Below are positions 63,627 to 64,000 of a stretch of DNA of 64,000 nucleotides, piece after piece. Origin of the DNA: Veillonella sp. CHU740 (GTDB lineage: Bacteria > Bacillota > Negativicutes > Veillonellales > Veillonellaceae); contig NZ_RQVD01000008.1 in the NCBI RefSeq assembly GCF_003992055.1, positions 31,986 through 95,985 on the forward strand, read 5' to 3'. The notes under the pieces are model-generated. The model ran no database searches, was not told the DNA's origin, and saw only the letters and a program-made list of their open reading frames with translations. Every line of letters begins with the position of its first letter. Position 1 is the stretch's first letter. The position numbers and the translations under genes were made by a program.

Positions 63627-63881
63627 TTAATAGATGTAATATCCATCAATATAATATGGCCAACCAATGTTATTGATTGTATATAGGAAAATTTTGTTAC
63701 CAGGACTTACTACGGAACTATTTCCTCTCATTGTATTAGTGTAATAGCGCCACATATCTGTTTTAAACTTGACAAAGTTCCAGGTTAATACTTCTTTTAA
63801 TCGTCCATTTTGTACACGTTTTACAGATACAGACATCCAAGGGCCAGTTTTAGATTTACCATACGAAATGGTATCATCCAT
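63627..63881 (-). CDS. small frame of unknown function, possibly a truncated exported protein
   Basis: The 84-codon frame starts MDDTISYGKSKTGPWMSVSV and ends IGWPYYIDGYYIY. There is no ribosome binding site before the ATG. The same frame stays open for only about 27 more codons upstream, through AT-rich DNA. The composition (W, Y, G, N) suits the end of an extracytoplasmic protein whose signal peptide is lost. It may be a remnant. It might also be a real small gene with a non-standard start. Confidence 0.4.
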   Translation of the reverse strand: MDDTISYGKSKTGPWMSVSVKRVQNGRLKEVLTWNFVKFKTDMWRYYTNTMRGNSSVVSPGNKIFLYTINNIGWPYYIDGYYIY

Positions 63882-64000
63882 AAGATTGTATATATTATTT
63901 ATTCTAACATAAATAGTAATAAATAGGGTTATAGGACAAAATGAGTTGGTAGACTAATCCCAATCTTTTGTCAAAGATATATCATAATTATGTAAATCAC

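Overview
The window looks like a chromosome segment of a diderm Firmicute of the class Negativicutes, most likely a Veillonella or a close relative. DNA is AT-rich, ribosome binding sites are strong AGGAGG types, and several gene orders are typical of Firmicutes (gap-pgk-tpiA-gpmI-eno, infC-rpmI-rplT, lspA-rluD-pyrR). Yet the segment also encodes an outer-membrane TonB-dependent receptor and many exported envelope proteins. The species call is inference from gene content; no marker gene was compared.

Region by region. 1-9.8 kb is a surface-glycan locus: a decayed neuB copy, a PIG-L-type deacetylase, a GT2 glycosyltransferase, neuB-neuC-neuA for a CMP-activated sialic acid, a truncated sulfatase-like remnant, then a LicD-type phosphotransferase, a cytidylyltransferase/oxidoreductase fusion and a HisC-like aminotransferase. 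9.8-13.6 kb is an accessory island of broken and unknown genes: a truncated OLD/RecF-like ATPase, an IS30-family remnant, an unrecognised pair (soluble protein plus four-helix membrane protein), and a type III toxin-antitoxin locus. The last has a clear promoter, two antitoxin RNA repeats and an attenuating terminator, but its ToxN/AbiQ-like toxin frame is broken by one stop codon. 13.6-19.5 kb is the lower glycolysis/gluconeogenesis cluster. 19.5-36 kb is mostly housekeeping: a RelBE-like pair, a 6S-like small RNA, putP, recQ, thyA-folA, tex-lspA-rluD-pyrR, infC-rpmI-rplT with an attenuated leader and an AUU start, a SpoVB-like flippase, fba and an RluA-type enzyme.

36-46 kb is an envelope cluster. 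It has four zinc-ribbon membrane proteins that share and recombine domains, two related lipoproteins, a NagZ-like lipoprotein and three tandem exported paralogues, two of which share an almost identical 5' end. 46-54 kb holds pyruvate carboxylase, an aminotransferase, an Mrp/ApbC ATPase and an M18 aminopeptidase. 54-64 kb has two Fur-box-like sites, one before an M16 peptidase and one before a very large TonB-dependent receptor (1565 residues) that appears to join a complete receptor barrel to a second porin-like barrel. Small exported proteins follow.

How the genes fit together (inference): pyruvate carboxylase, the gap-eno cluster and fba would together let the cell make sugar phosphates from lactate or pyruvate. 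These could feed the sialic-acid and CDP-linked decorations encoded at the left end. The most unusual items are the receptor-porin fusion, the broken type III toxin-antitoxin locus, the CDP/LicD cassette and the unknown soluble-plus-membrane gene pair.
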